Assembly: GCA_030038765.1 (NCBI GenBank)
Contig: JASHRA010000185.1
Coordinates: forward strand, 1-6,937
Origin: Candidatus Dormiibacterota bacterium
Lineage (GTDB): Bacteria; Chloroflexota; Dormibacteria; Aeolococcales; Bog-877
Reading direction: 5' to 3'
Length of the DNA: 6,937 bases
In this document: positions 5,250-6,937 of the stretch, piece by piece
How positions within the stretch are numbered: position 1 is the first letter of the stretch
Layout of the letters: every line of letters starts with the position of its first letter
Made by a program: the position numbers and the translations under genes
Notes under the pieces: generated by a model
What the model saw: only the letters and a program-made list of their open reading frames with translations
Told to the model about the DNA's origin: nothing
The model's database searches: none

Positions 5250-6209
5250 GTGAGCGTGCCCCACCGCATCGTCGACTACGACAGCGGCTACGACTACCTC
5301 GCCTTCTGGGGCACCCGTGACTACGAGCACTGGGTCGAGGCGCGCCTGCTGGGACGCCTGCTGCCCCGCCTGGGCCACCCCAGCTGCTTCGGGGACTTCG
5401 GCGGCGGCTTCGGCCGCAACGCCGCCCAGTACCTCCGGGTGGCCGAGCGGGCCCTGCTGGTGGACTACTCGGTGGCCAACCTCAGCCGCGCTGCCCAGCT
5501 CCTCTCGCCCCAGATCGCCTCCGGGCGGGTGCTGCTGCTGCGCGCCGACCTGGCCCGGCTCCCGCTCCGCGACCGGGCCCTGGACGCGGCCATGGTGGTG
5601 CGGGTCCTGCACCACCTCGACAACCTGGACGCCTGCCTCGCCGAGATGGCCCGGGTGGTGGACCGCGCCTGGCTCCTGGACGTCCCCATCAAGCACCACC
5701 TGCTGGGCCGGGCCCGCGCCCTGGCCCGGGGCCGTTACCGGGAGCTGGTGGGCCCGGAGCCGCTCCGCACCGGCAGCACCGACTACCCCTTCTACACCTT
5801 CCAGCTGGGAGCGGTGCGGGACCGGCTCTCGGCCCTCGGCTTCGCCACCCGCCCCCTCGCCAGCGTCAACAACTTCCGCCGCTGGGACCAGCTCCTGCCA
5901 GCCCCCGCAGTCCGCGCCCTGAGCCCTCTCGTGTACACGCTGGAGCTGGGCGCGCAGCGGGCCGGCCGGGGCTGGTGGGGGCCCAGCCAGTTCCTCCTGG
6001 CGCGCCGCCCGGGCCCCTCCCGGGAACCCCTGCCCGAGGCCGCCGAGGGAGTGCCCGAGGGACTCCGGGAGCTGTCCCGAAGGCTGGTGTGCCCGGCCTG
6101 CCACGGACCTCTGCGATGGCTCGACGAGGGCTTCTCCTGCCCTGCCTGCGGGCTCGGCTTCCGGCGCCGCCAGGGGTTCTGGGACTTCGCCCTGCCGGCT
6201 CAGGCGTAG
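5250..6209 (+). CDS. Class I SAM-dependent methyltransferase with C-terminal Trm112-like zinc ribbon
   Basis: A 319 aa soluble protein with two parts. Residues about 45-150 form a Rossmann-type methyltransferase core: motif I GDFGGGFGRN (48-57), acidic strand-2 end LLVDYS (69-74, D72 for the SAM ribose), RADLARLPLRD (98-108) and motif IV-like LDAAMVVRVLHHLDN (111-125), as in UbiE/Methyltransf_11 proteins. A middle region (about 150-255) probably forms the substrate side; an E/P-rich linker (about 256-272) follows. Residues 278-313 hold two CPAC knuckles (C281, C284, C297, C300) followed by GFRRRQGFWDF, resembling the Trm112/YcaR zinc ribbon CPxC-CxxC-xxYPxxxGIP. The product of methylation is unknown. 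The start is GTG 5250 with no clear Shine-Dalgarno; GTG 5256 is an alternative and only two codons shorter. The gene diverges from groES and converges on tsaD with a 10-bp overlap. Composition is like that of its neighbours, so there is no sign of recent transfer. Confidence 0.85.
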   Translation: MSVPHRIVDYDSGYDYLAFWGTRDYEHWVEARLLGRLLPRLGHPSCFGDFGGGFGRNAAQYLRVAERALLVDYSVANLSRAAQLLSPQIASGRVLLLRADLARLPLRDRALDAAMVVRVLHHLDNLDACLAEMARVVDRAWLLDVPIKHHLLGRARALARGRYRELVGPEPLRTGSTDYPFYTFQLGAVRDRLSALGFATRPLASVNNFRRWDQLLPAPAVRALSPLVYTLELGAQRAGRGWWGPSQFLLARRPGPSREPLPEAAEGVPEGLRELSRRLVCPACHGPLRWLDEGFSCPACGLGFRRRQGFWDFALPAQA

Positions 6210-6937
6210 GCGCGCAGACCGGGGTCGACGTCGAAGGGGTCCCGGTCGAAGCCGGCCCGCTGCACCCGGGTCCAGCCGGCGGCGCCGATCATGGCCCCGT
6301 TGTCGGTGCAGAGGTCGGGAGCGGGGATGGTCACCTCGGCGATCCCCTCCAGGCGCTGCCGGGCCAGCTCCCGCAGCAGGCGGTTGCTGGCGACGCCCCC
6401 GGCCAGCACCACCCGGCGGCAGCCGGTGCGCTCGACGGCCGCCTCGAGCTGGATGCAGAGCGTCTCCACGACCGCCAGCCGGAAGCTGGCGGCCAGGTCG
6501 GCCACCTGGTCCGGCTGCAGCTGCCCCAGCCGCCGCACCAGGTAGAGGACGGCCGTCTTGAGCCCGCTGAAGGAGAAGGAGAAGTCGGGCAGGACGGGAC
6601 GCGGCAGGCGGTAGCGGGTGGGGTCGCCCTCGGCCGCGGCGCGGTCGATGGCGGGGCCGCCCGGGTAGGTGAGGCCGAGGGTGCGGGCGACCTTGTCGAA
6701 GGCCTCGCCGGCGGCGTCGTCCAGGGTCTGGCCCAGGAGCCGGTAGCGGCCCGGCCCCTCCATCGACACGAGCATGGTGTGGCCCCCCGACACGAGCAGG
6801 ACGGCCACGGGCCACCCGATGCCGGGGTGGTCGAGGAGGGCGGCGAAGAGGTGGCCCTCGAGGTGGTTCACCCCCACGAAGGGGACGTCCCACACCAGCG
6901 CCAGGACCTTGGCCGCGCTCACGCCCACCAGGAGCGA
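6200..6937 (-). CDS. tsaD: tRNA N6-adenosine threonylcarbamoyltransferase TsaD, N-terminus cut by window edge
   Basis: Catalytic subunit of the bacterial t6A machinery; it transfers the threonylcarbamoyl group from threonylcarbamoyl-AMP to A37 of ANN-decoding tRNAs, together with TsaB and TsaE. The frame is open to the right edge, giving 245 visible residues that begin SLLVGVSAAK, which matches the family at about residue 87, so roughly 86 residues are missing. GTG 6928 is an internal valine codon, not the start. The metal-binding pair is H25 and H29 of the fragment in NHLEGH, and the third ligand is D212 in CTDNGAMIG. Also present are LLVSGGHT, DDAAGEAFDKVAR, FSFSFSGLKTA and LAGGVASNRLLR, all typical of the ASKHA-fold TsaD/Kae1/Qri7 family. 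Location is cytosolic. The stop at 6202-6200 lies inside the 3' end of the convergent methyltransferase gene. The short C-terminus after the last motif is normal. Confidence 0.97.
   Translation of the reverse strand, partial: SLLVGVSAAKVLALVWDVPFVGVNHLEGHLFAALLDHPGIGWPVAVLLVSGGHTMLVSMEGPGRYRLLGQTLDDAAGEAFDKVARTLGLTYPGGPAIDRAAAEGDPTRYRLPRPVLPDFSFSFSGLKTAVLYLVRRLGQLQPDQVADLAASFRLAVVETLCIQLEAAVERTGCRRVVLAGGVASNRLLRELARQRLEGIAEVTIPAPDLCTDNGAMIGAAGWTRVQRAGFDRDPFDVDPGLRAYA

Noticed and set aside
5233..5253. Six-codon ORF ATG...TGA whose stop overlaps the methyltransferase GTG start as GTGA, a possible leader peptide
   Set aside because: No Shine-Dalgarno precedes it, and an ORF this short occurs easily by chance; no attenuator-like codon bias is visible.
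5055..6893. A 612-codon open frame on the minus strand across the intergenic region, the methyltransferase and tsaD
   Set aside because: Pro/Gly/Arg-rich shadow without domains; it would run through CIRCE and antisense to the methyltransferase.
6926..6928. GTG at 6928 as the tsaD start
   Set aside because: The frame continues upstream to the window edge with family-matching residues (SLLVG), and the protein would lack its N-terminal domain.
1..6937. Mobile element, defence island, CRISPR array or biosynthetic cluster
   Set aside because: No transposase, integrase, direct-repeat array, toxin-antitoxin pair or cluster enzyme is visible; the genes are housekeeping and of even composition.

Overview
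This 6.9 kb window is very GC-rich (roughly 70% by eye) bacterial chromosome. It is almost fully coding and codon use looks uniform. GroES and GroEL sit under a perfect CIRCE operator, GTG starts are common, and GroEL begins MPAKQLKFDEEAR and ends in GGM repeats followed by an acidic MDF tail. Together these suggest a high-GC Gram-positive-type or Chloroflexota/Dormibacterota-like lineage. That placement is inferred from memory of sequence style; no phylogeny was run. No insertion sequences, CRISPR arrays, tRNAs, rRNAs or prophage genes are visible.

Layout. Positions 1-5015, minus strand, hold one co-directional series read right to left: groES (5015-4707), groEL (4633-2963), a nitrilase-superfamily C-N hydrolase (2936-2067), and a PcrA/UvrD-type DNA helicase that starts near 2022 (or 2070) and runs off the left edge without its C-terminus. 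Gaps are small: 73, 26 and about 44 bp, or a 4-bp overlap for the last pair if the TTG start is used. The 234-bp region 5016-5249 is a divergent control region. It holds the groES ribosome binding site, the CIRCE element in the leader, a plausible sigma-A-type promoter and a strong GC hairpin. On the plus strand, 5250-6209 encodes a class I SAM-dependent methyltransferase with a C-terminal four-cysteine zinc ribbon resembling Trm112. It converges on tsaD (minus strand, 6937-6200, N-terminus cut by the right edge), and the two genes overlap by 10 bp at their stops.

How the parts fit. GroES/GroEL is the chaperonin pair, and the perfect CIRCE predicts HrcA repression relieved by heat or misfolding. 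Because the hydrolase and helicase follow with little space, they may be co-transcribed and partly heat-inducible, but no expression evidence is available here. TsaD is the catalytic subunit for t6A tRNA modification. The methyltransferase has no recognisable substrate.

Most of the window is ordinary housekeeping sequence. The points that deserve a second look are the unusual domain order of the methyltransferase/zinc-ribbon protein, the groESL-hydrolase-helicase arrangement, two strong intergenic hairpins, and several substitutions near the GroEL nucleotide site. I do not see clear evidence for a new multi-gene system.
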